A DNA stretch of 64,000 bases from the NCBI GenBank assembly GCA_035311445.1, contig DATGCX010000270.1, forward strand, positions 10,972-74,971, written 5' to 3'. How positions within the stretch are numbered: position 1 is the stretch's first letter; every line of letters begins with the position of its first letter. A program made the position numbers and the translations under genes. Positions 37,238-46,182 of this stretch are shown in pieces. The notes below the pieces were generated by a model. That model was not told where the DNA came from and did no database searches. It saw only the letters and a list, made by a program, of their open reading frames with translations. The stretch comes from JAJPKK01 sp035311445. Lineage in GTDB: Bacteria; Pseudomonadota; Alphaproteobacteria; Rhizobiales; Xanthobacteraceae.

Positions 37238-37305
37238 AGGCAAAGTCGCCGTCCGCGCCACGATGCCGAGAGAGCTGCTTCGATGCTTTCAGCGTGCTGC
37301 GATAG

Positions 37306-38649
37306 TCAGACGGCAGCTTCTACCGCCGGCTTGCGCTGCAGCGGCAGCGGTTGTTCGTCCAGCATCGCCCTGATGGACGCTCTTGCGACCCCCTCCGCAA
37401 TGCCGTGCTGGGCGAGGAGTTCGCGACATTCGGCCATGATGAGGTCGACGTCCTGGAGCAGTTTCAGCCGCTTGTACTGATCCGGATGCGCCAGCCCCAT
37501 GCTGGCGCCGATCACTTCGAGCACATTGAGGACCTGGAATGGCCAATCGCGCTCGTGGGCGCACAGTTCGCGGTGATCGACATGGTAGACGGCGATCAGC
37601 GCATCGATGCCGGCTTCGCGCGCGCCCTCAAGTTCTTGAAGTTGCAGTTTCTTCTTGTAGTCAGGCAGGGTCCGCAAGGCATTGCTCATGAGCCCGACCG
37701 CGGGCTGGTTGAGGTCAACTAGCTCGATGCCCGGAACCGCCGTCAAAAGCTTGATGGCCGCCTCGACGACGCTCGGAATGCCCGGATGACGATGCAGCGC
37801 CGCACGCATCGGTACCGGCAGTCGCAGTAATGGTCGCAGATCTTCGATCCGTTCACCGAGATACCGCATAAAGGGGGTCATTTCGAAGGGACGGCTCCCG
37901 AATTGCCGCTCGTGGGCCGGCAGCATCACCTCGGTAAACTGCACGTGGCAGCTCGCGCACCAGGTCAGCACTTGCCCGGAGCGCGAGAGCTTCCGCATGG
38001 TTGTTTCCGCCATGTTGGCAGAGGTCGCACTATCGCCGGTCCGCAACTGGCCAATTCCGCAGCAGTGGGTGGGCCCGCCCATGACCTTATAGCTGACCCC
38101 AAGAGCATCCATAATATCAAGTGCCAGCAAAGCGATGTGCGGTGTCTTTAACAGATTACAGCCGGTGTAGAAGACGAAGTCCGGCGCTGGCTTTCCGCTC
38201 GCGCCCTTGTCGCTGCTGGCCGCCGCCATGTTCTGGCCGAGCCGCGCCAGAACAGCGTCATCAAGCTGCATACGCGACTGAACCGTGACCTCGCGACTGA
38301 GCTTGTGGAAGGTCTCGACGCCTTGGCGGCGCTGCTCGCGCGGCTCAGTGTTCGCCTTGGCCATAGCGAGACGCGCCATCGAGAGCATGAAGCGCGGATT
38401 GACCCCGTAATCGCAGGCCTTGATGCAGTCCCCGGTCAGCATGCAGGTGGACGCCCAACGCTGCGATGCAGCAGGGCCGCTGCCAGTGCGCAGGATGTCG
38501 ATGATCCCGGAGACGACCTCCTGAGCCGGCGCTGTAACCCCAGCCGGGGTCTTGACCGGGCAGACCTCCACACATTTCCCGCAGCGCGTACACGCGTCGA
38601 TGATGTCCTGCACGCGACCGTTTAACGCATCTTCGAAGAAATTGCCCAT
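37306..38649 (-). CDS. (Fe-S)-binding protein with two CCG domains, GlpC/HdrD-like
   Basis: Iron-sulfur electron-transfer protein of 447 residues. The N-terminus binds a [4Fe-4S] cluster (CTRCGKCVEVCP near residue 20). A second Cys set is CMLTGDCIKACDYG near 69. Two Cys-rich CCG-type regions follow (YTGCNLLKTPH with GGPTHCCGIGQ, and WCASCHVQF, then a divergent second CCG with HRELCAHERDWP). Proteins of this build pass electrons between flavoenzymes and quinone or disulfide partners. No partner oxidase gene is adjacent, so the substrate is unknown. It is divergent from the M24 peptidase gene. Confidence 0.8.
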   Translation of the reverse strand: MGNFFEDALNGRVQDIIDACTRCGKCVEVCPVKTPAGVTAPAQEVVSGIIDILRTGSGPAASQRWASTCMLTGDCIKACDYGVNPRFMLSMARLAMAKANTEPREQRRQGVETFHKLSREVTVQSRMQLDDAVLARLGQNMAAASSDKGASGKPAPDFVFYTGCNLLKTPHIALLALDIMDALGVSYKVMGGPTHCCGIGQLRTGDSATSANMAETTMRKLSRSGQVLTWCASCHVQFTEVMLPAHERQFGSRPFEMTPFMRYLGERIEDLRPLLRLPVPMRAALHRHPGIPSVVEAAIKLLTAVPGIELVDLNQPAVGLMSNALRTLPDYKKKLQLQELEGAREAGIDALIAVYHVDHRELCAHERDWPFQVLNVLEVIGASMGLAHPDQYKRLKLLQDVDLIMAECRELLAQHGIAEGVARASIRAMLDEQPLPLQRKPAVEAAV

Positions 38650-38887
38650 GGGCCTGCGTTTCGAGGGTTGATCGATGCGAGTATCTTACCCCGATAACGC
38701 ACTTCAGCAACGGGGACGCTCCGCTGCGGTATATGAACGAGCAGGAACTTACGAGCGTTCATCGGCCACCTTTCTTCTCCTGGTCGCAAGCGGTGACGGA
38801 AAGCATATCTGTGTCACGTCGCATGATGGTGGCCGAGCCATTAACATGCGCGGACGATATCATGGTGAACCGAAGGGAGCCACGATC

Positions 38888-40084
38888 ATGCTCACGCAAA
38901 CCAAACCATCGGATCTCGAATCGCACGTGCCGTTTGACGCTGGGCGGCTCGATCGCCTCATGGACGAGGCCGCCCTCGACGTGGTGATCGCGACTTCCAA
39001 ACACAACGTCCAATATCTGCTCGGCGGCCACCGCGCATTGTTCTTCGACTACATGGATGCCATGGGGGTCAGCCGCTATCTGCCGGTTTTCGTGTACGTC
39101 AAGGACGCATTGGACAGGGCCGCTTATTTCGGCCATCGGCTGGAAGGCTATCAAAGGGACGTCAGGCCATTCTGGGTGGCGAATGCACAGACCTCATCTT
39201 CAGGTTCTGTTGACGCCATGCAGAAGGCGATCGACCATATCCGCTGGCTCGACCTCCGGCCGCGCCGCATCGGGGTCGAAGTGGCCTTTCTGCCGCTCGA
39301 CGCCGGCATGGCGTTGCGCAGTGCCTTCCCGGATGTCGAAATCGCCGACGCGCTGGTTGTGCTGGAGCGGCAGCGCGCGCGCAAGAGCGCCGACGAGCTC
39401 GAAAAGCTGCGCATCGCGTCGGATCGTATCATCGACTCCATGCTGGCGGTGGTCGAAGATCACGGACCAGGAGCAACCAAGCTTGAGTTGGCCGAGGCGC
39501 TGCGTCGCGAGGAAACCAACCGCGGCCTAACCTTCGAATATTGTTTGATCGCCGCGGGCACCAGTCACAACCGCGCGCCTTCCGACCAGAAATGGCGGGA
39601 GGGAGACGTCCTTTCGCTCGACTCCGGCGGCAATTACCGCGGCTATATCGGCGATGTCGCCCGTATGGCAATACTCGGCGAGCCCGACGCAGAACTCGAC
39701 GACCTGCTCGCCGAAATCGATGAGGTCCAACAGACCGCCTTCAAGGCGATCCGGGCCGGTGCCATCGGGGGCGATATCTATGCGGTAGCAGGGCCGCTGG
39801 TGCGCCGCTCCAGGCAGCACAACCACATGCATTTTCTCGCCCACGGCATGGGCCTCGTCAGCCACGAAGCGCCGCGGCTCACCAACAGGGGCCCGGTGCC
39901 CTACACGGACGACGATGCCCATCGGCCGCTCGAGGCCGGCATGGTGATTTCCGTGGAAACGACGCTGTTGCACCCGCGCCGCGGCTTCATCAAGCTGGAG
40001 GATACTGTGGCGGTCACGGAAGCAGGCTATGACATCTATGGCGACCGCGCTCGCGGCTGGCTTCGCGGCGGTGCCGCGCTATAG
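38888..40084 (+). CDS. M24-family Xaa-Pro peptidase-like protein
   Basis: Pita-bread-fold metallopeptidase of 398 residues. The N-terminal creatinase-like domain reads RLDRLMDEAALDVVIATSKH and NVQYLLGG. In the catalytic domain the metal ligands appear in order: Asp in LSLDSGGNYRGYIGDVAR, His in FLAHGMGLVSHE, Glu in MVISVETTL and Glu in IKLEDTVAV. The frame opens at 38675, but the ATG at 38888 has AAGGGAG upstream and matches the family start. It could be a dipeptidase, a prolidase or a non-peptidase amidinohydrolase. Confidence 0.87.
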   Translation: MLTQTKPSDLESHVPFDAGRLDRLMDEAALDVVIATSKHNVQYLLGGHRALFFDYMDAMGVSRYLPVFVYVKDALDRAAYFGHRLEGYQRDVRPFWVANAQTSSSGSVDAMQKAIDHIRWLDLRPRRIGVEVAFLPLDAGMALRSAFPDVEIADALVVLERQRARKSADELEKLRIASDRIIDSMLAVVEDHGPGATKLELAEALRREETNRGLTFEYCLIAAGTSHNRAPSDQKWREGDVLSLDSGGNYRGYIGDVARMAILGEPDAELDDLLAEIDEVQQTAFKAIRAGAIGGDIYAVAGPLVRRSRQHNHMHFLAHGMGLVSHEAPRLTNRGPVPYTDDDAHRPLEAGMVISVETTLLHPRRGFIKLEDTVAVTEAGYDIYGDRARGWLRGGAAL

Positions 40085-40138
40085 CCGATCTGATATAACG
40101 TTAAACAAAAAAATATCGAATGTCAGGTTGAGGTTTGA

Positions 40139-41093
40139 ATGCTGCACCGACTGGCGGGGGCGATCGCGTTCTGCGTGCTGTTGAGCTTGGGAGCACAAGC
40201 GCAAACCAGCCGCACGATCAAGTTCGTGGTGCCGTTTGCGTCCGGCGGCACCGCGGACATTCTGGCGCGGATGCTCGCGGAAGAAATCGGCAAGGCGCAT
40301 GGGGGTCGGAACGCTGATCGAGAACCGCTCCGGCGCCGGGACCATAATTGCGACCGAGGCGGCCTCCCGCGCCCCACCGGACGGTAACACGGTGCTGTTC
40401 AATGCCAATGCCTTCGTCATCAATCCGCATTTGCGGAAGCTTTCCTACGATCCCCTGACGAGCTTCGAACCGATCTGCCAACTCGTATCATCCCCGCAGG
40501 TGATCGTGGTCAGCGGGAGTGCAGCTTATCGTAGCCTCGCAGAAATACTTGATGCGGCGCGCACGAAACCCGGCGAATTGACGCTCGCGAGTGTCGGACC
40601 GGCGAGCACACAGCATATTGCGTTCGAAATGCTCAAACATCTCGCCAGGGTGGACATGATCTTTGTTCCGTTCAACGGCAATGGTCCGGCCGTCAATGCG
40701 CTTCTCGGCAAGCACGTCGATTCGGTGCTGGTGAATTACTCCGAAGTCGCGGAGCAGGTACAGGACGGCAAGTTTCGCGCTCTCGCGACGACGTCGCGGA
40801 GCCGCATCGATTCCCTGCCGCAGGTGCCTGCTGTCGCAGAACTGGGTTTCAGTGATTTCGAGGCGGATGTATGGTTCGGCACCGTGGTGCCGGCCAAGAC
40901 TCCTGCGGCGATCGTCACCGAACTTGCAGACTGGCTTACCGCAGCCTTGGATGCGCCTGCCGTGAAGCCCAGGGTGAAAGCGCTCAGCCTCTACACAGTC
41001 GGAAGATGCGGCGCCGCCTTCGCGGCCGACTTGCGCCAACGGTACAACGAATACGGTCGGGCGATTCGCGAATCAAACATCAAGGGCGAATGA
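40139..41093 (+). pseudogene. TctC/Bug-type solute-binding protein gene with a one-base frameshift
   Basis: The 5' part (40139 on) encodes a signal peptide and the Bug start RTIKFVVPFASGGTADILAR, up to EEIGKAHG. The rest lies in the next frame: GTLIENRSGAGTIIATEAAS, NAFVINPHLRKLSYDPL, STQHIAFEMLKHLARVDMIF and so on to 41093. The switch is at a run of five G (about 40300-40306). Removing one G rejoins GKAHG-VGTLIENR and restores a protein of about 317 residues. So it is either a young pseudogene or a homopolymer sequencing error. It directly follows the M24 gene. Confidence 0.8.
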
Positions 41094-41120
41094 GCTTTAT
41101 GGCCGGGGGGATGCTCTGCG

Positions 41121-41321
41121 CTACGCTTGCGATTTCTTGAGTGTACCATCCATGATGTAGATGACGATGATCCATGAAATTGCAAAATTAGCAAAGAAGA
41201 GGGTGAGAAATACGATCAGGCTAACGGTCGATGAGACGGTCTTTTCCAGATAGATACCCAGCAAAGCCGACAAGACCGCGCCGGCGACCACAAGACCGGC
41301 ATACAAGATAAGCGCCTTCAT
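41121..41321 (-). CDS. Small two-helix membrane protein, unknown function
   Basis: Protein of 66 residues starting MKALILYAGLVVAGAVLSAL, with a second hydrophobic segment SLIVFLTLFFANFAISWIIVIYIMDG and the basic tail TLKKSQA. GGGGCG lies before the ATG at 41321, and the frame from 41369 is longer but lacks a ribosome site. It predicts an inner-membrane hairpin with both ends in the cytoplasm. No family was recognised. Confidence 0.6.
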   Translation of the reverse strand: MKALILYAGLVVAGAVLSALLGIYLEKTVSSTVSLIVFLTLFFANFAISWIIVIYIMDGTLKKSQA

Positions 41322-41396
41322 TGGTTCGCCCCGGCTGCAAGAGTTAGCGTCCGTTCGAGTTTCCACCAATTTGCGGAAATGTGCAACGCCGCTATT

Positions 41397-42617
41397 TCAG
41401 GCCGGCGCGGGCCGCCTGCCGCGGCTGACCAGCAAGGCCGCAATGAGGAGATTAAGGAGGTTCCAGGCGAGGCCATTCAGGAAGGCCGTCTGGTAGGATC
41501 CGAAATAGTCGAATACGGCACCCGACATCCAGCCGCCGAACGCCATCCCGAATAAAGTCATCATCAGGACGATGCCCAATCTCGTCCCGACTTCGGCAGG
41601 CGGAAAGTATTCCCGCACGATGAAGGCATAGCTTGGCACGATGCCGCCCTGGAACAGGCCGAACAGGGCGGAGATGACATAGAGCGACATCAGCCCGTCG
41701 AACATGATATAAAGCAGCAGCGCCACGCCCTGCGCGGCCGAGCCGAGGAGGAGAGTCGGCAGTGAGCCGATGCGGTCGGCGACGAAACCCGATCCGATAC
41801 GGCTGACGATGCCAAATCCCAGCATCAGCGACAGCATCTCGGCGCCACGGGCAACTCCATACCCGAGGTCGCCGCAATAGGCCACGATATGGACCTGAGG
41901 CATTGCCATTGCGACGCAACAGGCAAATCCCGCCACACAAAGAAGCACCTGCAGGACGCCGCGCGGCAAATCGAGTAGGCGGTTTTGTGCGGTCGCAGTC
42001 TGGGCTGTGGTTTTGCGCGGTGCCGGATGTCGCAACAAGGCCAGCAACGGCAGCATGATCGCGAGGCAAACAAGGCTGATCCCCGCATGCGTGGGACGCC
42101 AGCCCGCGGCCGCGACGGCGTGCTGGATCATGGGTGGCCAGAACGTACCGGCGATATAGTTGCCGGCCGCGGCAATTGCGACGGCGATGCCGCGTTGCGC
42201 CGTGAACCAGAACGACACATCGGTCATGATTGGTCCGAATGTCGCCGAGGCACCGATGCCGATCACCATGTAGGCCAGCGCAAAGGTCCACAGGCTGGGA
42301 GATATGGAAGCGCAGAAAAAACCGAGCGCGAGCGCGCCGATCCCCAACAGGGCGGGAGCCAGGAGGCCAAAGCGGTCCTGCAGCCGACCCATGATGACGC
42401 CGCCGCACGCAAAGCCGAGCATGGTGAGCGTAAACGGCAGCGACGCATCGGCTCGCGGCACGCCAAACTCGGCTTGCACGGCGGGTAAGACCACCGGCAT
42501 CGACCACATGCCGACGCCGCCGGCCGTGCCGAAGGCGGCCGATGCTGCCAGCCGTACCCACGCATAAGGCGAGTCGGCGCCACGGGGGACGGCGGAATTA
42601 AGATGTCGGTTACTCAA
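41397..42617 (-). CDS. MFS transporter (oxalate/formate-antiporter-like group)
   Basis: Twelve-helix major facilitator protein of about 406 residues. Helix 1 region AASAAFGTAGGVGMWSMPVV, the helix 2-3 loop motif GGVIMGRLQDRFGLLAP (close to the MFS G-x-x-x-D-R-x-G motif), a matching half-repeat SRIGSGFVADRIGSLPTLLL after the central loop, and the late segment GGIVPSYAFIVREYFPPAEVGTRLG, which is typical of carboxylate-carrying members. The TTG at 42617 with AGGAG about 12 bases before is chosen. The frame from 42689 adds an Arg/Cys-rich leader that looks non-coding. Neighbouring TctC receptors fit a carboxylate role. Confidence 0.82.
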   Translation of the reverse strand: MSNRHLNSAVPRGADSPYAWVRLAASAAFGTAGGVGMWSMPVVLPAVQAEFGVPRADASLPFTLTMLGFACGGVIMGRLQDRFGLLAPALLGIGALALGFFCASISPSLWTFALAYMVIGIGASATFGPIMTDVSFWFTAQRGIAVAIAAAGNYIAGTFWPPMIQHAVAAAGWRPTHAGISLVCLAIMLPLLALLRHPAPRKTTAQTATAQNRLLDLPRGVLQVLLCVAGFACCVAMAMPQVHIVAYCGDLGYGVARGAEMLSLMLGFGIVSRIGSGFVADRIGSLPTLLLGSAAQGVALLLYIMFDGLMSLYVISALFGLFQGGIVPSYAFIVREYFPPAEVGTRLGIVLMMTLFGMAFGGWMSGAVFDYFGSYQTAFLNGLAWNLLNLLIAALLVSRGRRPAPA

Positions 42618-42637
42618 ATTGCATGGACTCCTGCAGC

Positions 42638-42770
42638 TACGGTGGCGTGGGCAAAGGCGCGCTTGTCGCAATGTACCTGCTGCGGCCACGCCGAGGTCGC
42701 AGGGGTGGCGACGCGGAGCCTATCATCGGGCCGGCCGAAGGCCGGACCCGCTGGCTTTGCCCACCCTACG
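42638..42770. repeat. REP palindrome with GTGGGCAAAG/CTTTGCCCACC arms
   Basis: CTACGGTGGCGTGGGCAAAG pairs with GGCTTTGCCCACCCTACG around an inner GGGCCGGCC/GGCCGGACCC palindrome. It fills the space between the TctC and MFS genes. The inner arm matches one in the repeat at 1764-1899. Confidence 0.6.
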
Positions 42771-42799
42771 ATGCTGATCGAAGGGGCTCCGGCGTCGCT

Positions 42800-43780
42800 C
42801 TACTCCTCCGCAACGAAACCGGAGGCTTTCACGATGGGCCCCCAGCGTTCCAGATCGGCCCTGACGGTGGCGGCGAATTGATCGGACGATTCGAATCTCG
42901 TGTCGTTGCCGATTTTGGCGAGACTCTCGATCATCTCGGGCGACCTGACCGCCTCGCCGATTGCGGCGTTCAGCGCGCGTACGGCTTCAGCCCGCGTTTT
43001 GGCTGGCACGAAGGCGCCGAGCCAGGTTTCCAGCGCGATGTTGTAGCCGGCCTCGCGCATGGTCGGCACGTTCGGCAGGAATTTCGAACGCGCGGGACTT
43101 GCCACCGCCAAGATGCGAACTTTTCCGGAGGCGGCCTGAGGCAGCGTTTCGCCCACCGGATTGACGCTCGCCGGAACATGGCCGCCGATCAGATCCTGCA
43201 ACGCCGGCGCCCCGCCGCGGTAATGAACCGGGCTCAATTTGATACCGGCTTCGCTCGCCAGCATGATCCCCACAAAATGCGGGGTCCCGCCGGCTCCCGT
43301 GGTGGCGAAGATGGCCTTGTCGGGATTGGCTTTGCACCAGGCCACGAATTCCACGAGCGACGTGACCCGCTCCGGCACCGCGGGACCGATCACGAATGTC
43401 AAAGTCGATCGTGATGCTGGGGCGACCGGTACCAGGTCACGCAGCGGATCGTAGCTCAGCGTACGGAAGCTATGTGGATAGAGCGTAATGGGAAAATCGG
43501 GCGTGAACAGAAACTCGCTGCCGTCCGGTTCCGCATTCTTGACGTAGTCGACCGCGACGCGAGCAGCCCCTCCCGGCTTGTTCTCGACGATCACCGATGG
43601 CGCATATCGGCCGCGCAGCCGCTCGGCCAGCATGCGGGCGATGAGATCGGTCGCGCCGCCGGCCGGGAACCCGACGATCATATGCACAGTCTTTTTCAAG
43701 GTTTGCGCGGCGGCATGCGGCGGCCTGGCACCGATCGCGGCAACTGCCGTGGCAGTAAGGACAGTGCGGCGGGTCAACAT
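42800..43780 (-). CDS. TctC/Bug-type tripartite tricarboxylate transporter solute-binding protein
   Basis: Periplasmic receptor of 326 residues with a twin-Arg-containing signal peptide (LTRRTVLTATAVAAIGA). Family motifs: VHMIVGFPAGGATDLIARML, VIVENKPGGAARVAVDYVKN, PHSFRTLSYDPLRDLVPV, FATTGAGGTPHFVGIMLASE, VHYRGGAPALQDLIGGHVPA and VPTMREAGY. The membrane partners TctA and TctB are not nearby, as is common for this expanded family. A hairpin with a T-run lies about 80 bases upstream of its start and may act as terminator or attenuator. Confidence 0.9.
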   Translation of the reverse strand: MLTRRTVLTATAVAAIGARPPHAAAQTLKKTVHMIVGFPAGGATDLIARMLAERLRGRYAPSVIVENKPGGAARVAVDYVKNAEPDGSEFLFTPDFPITLYPHSFRTLSYDPLRDLVPVAPASRSTLTFVIGPAVPERVTSLVEFVAWCKANPDKAIFATTGAGGTPHFVGIMLASEAGIKLSPVHYRGGAPALQDLIGGHVPASVNPVGETLPQAASGKVRILAVASPARSKFLPNVPTMREAGYNIALETWLGAFVPAKTRAEAVRALNAAIGEAVRSPEMIESLAKIGNDTRFESSDQFAATVRADLERWGPIVKASGFVAEE

Positions 43781-43861
43781 GTTTGCGCTCTTTGCATCGT
43801 TTTGCTCAGTGAGGAAACCGGATCCTGGGTCAGTCTACCGCAATGCGGGGCTCTGAAACGC

Positions 43862-43892
43862 AAAAAACTCGCCGGCCCATAAGGCCGGCGAG
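43862..43892 (-). terminator. Intrinsic terminator between the prophage end and the TctC gene
   Basis: On the minus strand CTCGCCGGCC and GGCCGGCGAG form a perfect 10-base stem with a 5-base loop, followed by TTTTTTG. It ends 82 bases before the TctC start, so it either closes the prophage transcript or acts as an attenuator of the TctC gene. Confidence 0.8.
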
Positions 43893-43946
43893 GACGGAGT
43901 ACGACGGACGATGATTTTGCGCGCAAGGGCAATCGTGGGGGTTAAC

Positions 43947-44003
43947 TCATGAGTGCTCCCTGTTGGCGATGTCGGGCATCAATTGACGCGCAACGAGGAT
44001 CAT
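43947..44003 (-). other. Possible short leader frame upstream of the terminator
   Basis: An 18-codon frame, MILVARQLMPDIANREHS, ends TGA inside CACTCATGAGTTAA. The overlapping ATG-AGT-TAA has GGGAG six bases before it. The terminator follows 55 bases on. This may be a leader-peptide region or chance. Confidence 0.25.
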
Positions 44004-44015
44004 GATGCCGCGGAT

Positions 44016-44182
44016 GTAGGGGCGACCCTTGTGGTCGCCCCGTGCCGGATGCGACGAATGGGGCGACCACAAGGGTCGCCCCTACAGCGGGCAATTTTTG
44101 GAGGCCCTCGGCTTGTGCGGGGCCCTCCAATGTTATGACTTGGTCGATGCTCCAATCCCTTCAGATTGGCTGGAGCGACCGA
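44016..44182. repeat. MITE-like palindromic element, copy 2 (left end missing)
   Basis: Starts with the perfect hairpin GTAGGGGCGACCCTTGTGG / CCACAAGGGTCGCCCCTAC, then TTTTTGGAGG/CCTCCAA, then the tail ATGACTTGGTCGATGCTCC and right end TCAGATTGGCTGGAGCGACC, collinear with 28880-29048. The left terminal repeat of copy 1 is not found here. It abuts the stop of the first lysis-region gene exactly. Confidence 0.65.
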
Positions 44183-44446
44183 CTACGGTCTCTGCTCGAC
44201 CCGCCGGTTGATCAGCGCCTTGATCTCCGACAGGCTCCCCGTGATCCCGTCCACCTTGGTCTCAAGCCGGATGATGCGCTCGAACTGGGGCGCGGCAATC
44301 TGCATCCGGCGCTCCAGCTCGCCGACGCGGGTCCACAGGTTCGATGCCCCCCAGGCCGCAACGATGGTCTGGCACACGATCGTCATGATGAGGGCGAGCG
44401 GCACCTTCTTGTCGAGATGCCATTGCCGGTCTTCGGCGTTGCTCAT
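44183..44446 (-). CDS. Prophage small protein with one membrane helix and coiled coil
   Basis: Protein of 87 residues. A membrane segment (VPLALIMTIVCQTIVAAWGAS) near the N-terminus is followed by a helix with heptads (LWTRVGELERRMQI, RIIRLETKVDGITGSLSEIK). Size and layout suit a spanin-like or holin-accessory protein in a lysis cassette. Start ATG 44446. It lies downstream of a secreted protein and a holin candidate on the same strand. The role is inferred from context. Confidence 0.6.
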   Translation of the reverse strand: MSNAEDRQWHLDKKVPLALIMTIVCQTIVAAWGASNLWTRVGELERRMQIAAPQFERIIRLETKVDGITGSLSEIKALINRRVEQRP

Positions 44447-44454
44447 GCGTGAAC

Positions 44455-44970
44455 TCACGGGATTGCGAGGCCCAGGGCCGAAAGTCCCACCGCGCCGCTG
44501 ACCGCCATGGTGAAGAACTGTATGGCCGTGAGCCTGAGCGCAGTCCACGCCGGCGCGCATGCGGCCATCAGCGGGCCTGTCGGCTGCAACGTTTCCGCAA
44601 CTTCGGCAAGCTGCTCGAAGGATGAGAACACGTGCGGCTCGGGCTGCGTGAGCGCATTCCCGTTGGCATGCTTCAGGCCGACACCCTGGGCTTGTTCGAT
44701 GGTGGTGATCCACGCCCCGTAGCAGGCCGAGCGCAGCTTGGCCCCCGGCGAGCCGACGGAATCGGCGAGCGCTTTGGCGTATTTCAAGTCGCTGGCGTTG
44801 GCGGCCTGGATCTTTTTCCACAAATCCTCCGGCGTCGCGACCGCGGCGGGTTTCGGAATTGCCCCGCCGAGTTCGGCTGCCACCTTCAAGGGATCGGGCA
44901 GCCTGGGTTTGGCCTGAGCCAACGCCAGCGACGGCGCCAGCACAAGGATGAAGAAGAGGAACATGCGCAT
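44455..44970 (-). CDS. Prophage exported protein of the lysis region
   Basis: Protein of 171 residues with signal peptide (MFLFFILVLAPSLALAQA), a helical middle (TPEDLWKKIQAANASDLKYA, containing ALADSVGSP after it) and a hydrophobic C-terminal segment (FTMAVSGAVGLSALGLAIP) that could insert in a membrane. I know no family. Position between holin and spanin candidates suggests a lysis function. A longer frame to 45300 runs through the holin gene and is rejected. Confidence 0.6.
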   Translation of the reverse strand: MRMFLFFILVLAPSLALAQAKPRLPDPLKVAAELGGAIPKPAAVATPEDLWKKIQAANASDLKYAKALADSVGSPGAKLRSACYGAWITTIEQAQGVGLKHANGNALTQPEPHVFSSFEQLAEVAETLQPTGPLMAACAPAWTALRLTAIQFFTMAVSGAVGLSALGLAIP

Positions 44971-44972
44971 GG

Positions 44973-45182
44973 TCACGCTCCGATCTTCTTGGTCGCGACC
45001 ACGCGGCCATAGATGGCAATGAGCCCGCCCACGGCGCCGGCAATGCCGCTGAGAAGGTCGACGGCCTGAGCTGCATCGGCCGGCGACAGCGAGTAATGCC
45101 CGAGCGTCAGCGCGGCGCCGCCGAGCGCGACGACCGCGCCCCAGAAGGTTTTCGATTGCGTGAGTGTCTTGAATTCGTTCAT
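44973..45182 (-). CDS. Holin-like protein with two membrane helices
   Basis: Protein of 69 residues with two hydrophobic segments (FWGAVVALGGAALTLGHYSL; LLSGIAGAVGGLIAIYGRVV) joined by an acidic turn (SPADAAQAVD) and the basic end VATKKIGA. This is the layout of small phage holins, which open the inner membrane for the endolysin. It follows the endolysin gene on the same strand, separated by a REP palindrome. Confidence 0.7.
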   Translation of the reverse strand: MNEFKTLTQSKTFWGAVVALGGAALTLGHYSLSPADAAQAVDLLSGIAGAVGGLIAIYGRVVATKKIGA

Positions 45183-45220
45183 GGGGTTGTCCTTGAAAAA
45201 TGCGCACTTTGTAGCACTTT

Positions 45221-45310
45221 GTAGCCCGGGTTGAGCGAAGCGAAACCCGGGAGCTGCCGTGCCTTGTTGATAGAACGGTCCCGGATTTCGCTTCGCTCAA
45301 TCCGGGCTAC
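45221..45310. repeat. GTAGCCCGGGTT-type REP palindrome, copy 1
   Basis: GTAGCCCGGGTTGAGCGAAG pairs with CTTCGCTCAATCCGGGCTAC. The second copy is at 52263-52352. Both are inside the prophage, between genes. Confidence 0.8.
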
Positions 45311-45328
45311 GCTTTCAGGTTTCGGGCG

Positions 45329-45985
45329 TCAGGCGTCAGGAAGAACGGGGCCTTCCTGACTCCTGACGCCCGACTCCTGAAATCTCACCTCCGGATCGAT
45401 CTGCATGAGCGCCGCCAGCAGCGCCATGCCGCCGATCTGCGGGTCCATCACGGTCGCGTCCCACACGCGATCCGCGGTGTATTTTCCGCGCTGCTGGACT
45501 GCCGTCGCGCCCCATACATAGGGCGAGCGGATATGGTGGTAGAGGCGGTAGCCGAAGCCGTTGAATTTTTCGAGCAGCCACGCCACCAGGGCCGGCGACC
45601 AGTCCGTTTTGTTCAGCAGCCCCTCGACCGCATAGGCGTCGACCGCGCCGTCTTCCCACGACACACCCGGGTCCGGCGGCCGGTGCGCCGGCACGTTCAC
45701 AGTCTGGCGGGGGAACCCGTTGTGATCGAACATCGGATCGCCGTTGTGCAGCCACGCATGGAAATTGGGCGGGCTGCCGGCCTCGCGGGTGAGAATGATG
45801 CCGGTGACGAACCACGGAACGCCGGTGCGTGTCTCAACGGCGCGAAAGCGCCTCCGCGCGCCGGGCGCCGCGATCGCGTAGGCTTGGCGCTGGGTCTCGG
45901 GGACGCGTGTGAGGCCGCCCGGCTCGGTGACGATAGCCCAGAGGTCCTCGTATTCCGGCCGCAGCGCTTCGAAGGTGAGGTCCAT
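45329..45985 (-). CDS. Prophage endolysin (lysozyme-like)
   Basis: Predicted peptidoglycan-cleaving enzyme of 218 residues. It resembles a lysozyme-like family found in phages and some bacterial peptidoglycan-binding proteins: RRFRAVETRTGVPWFVTGII followed by a Glu (LTREAGSPPNFHAWLHNGDP), the metal- or sugar-side stretch NVPAHRPPDPGVSWEDGAVD, YLLYHH-type segment FNGFGYRLYHHIRSPYVWGA and QIGGMALLAAL. The ATG at 45985 follows GGAGAAAA. The last 15 or so residues are read from a local TCAGGCGTCAGG repeat and are probably not native. Confidence 0.75.
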   Translation of the reverse strand: MDLTFEALRPEYEDLWAIVTEPGGLTRVPETQRQAYAIAAPGARRRFRAVETRTGVPWFVTGIILTREAGSPPNFHAWLHNGDPMFDHNGFPRQTVNVPAHRPPDPGVSWEDGAVDAYAVEGLLNKTDWSPALVAWLLEKFNGFGYRLYHHIRSPYVWGATAVQQRGKYTADRVWDATVMDPQIGGMALLAALMQIDPEVRFQESGVRSQEGPVLPDA

Positions 45986-46182
45986 TGATTTTCTCCGGGG
46001 GTCGCATGAGGGGTGACGCGGCAAAAGCGCGTGTCCGTGCGCGCCGTTGCAGATGCGCGCGTGGTCGGGGAGTTCTGTCCGTCGGGGCGTCGGGTCTCAT
46101 CCGATGATCCCGCGTCCCGTGGCGTAGCCGCCGATGCAACCGACGAAAGGGCGCGGAAACCGCCGAACGCCGCACCGTAATG

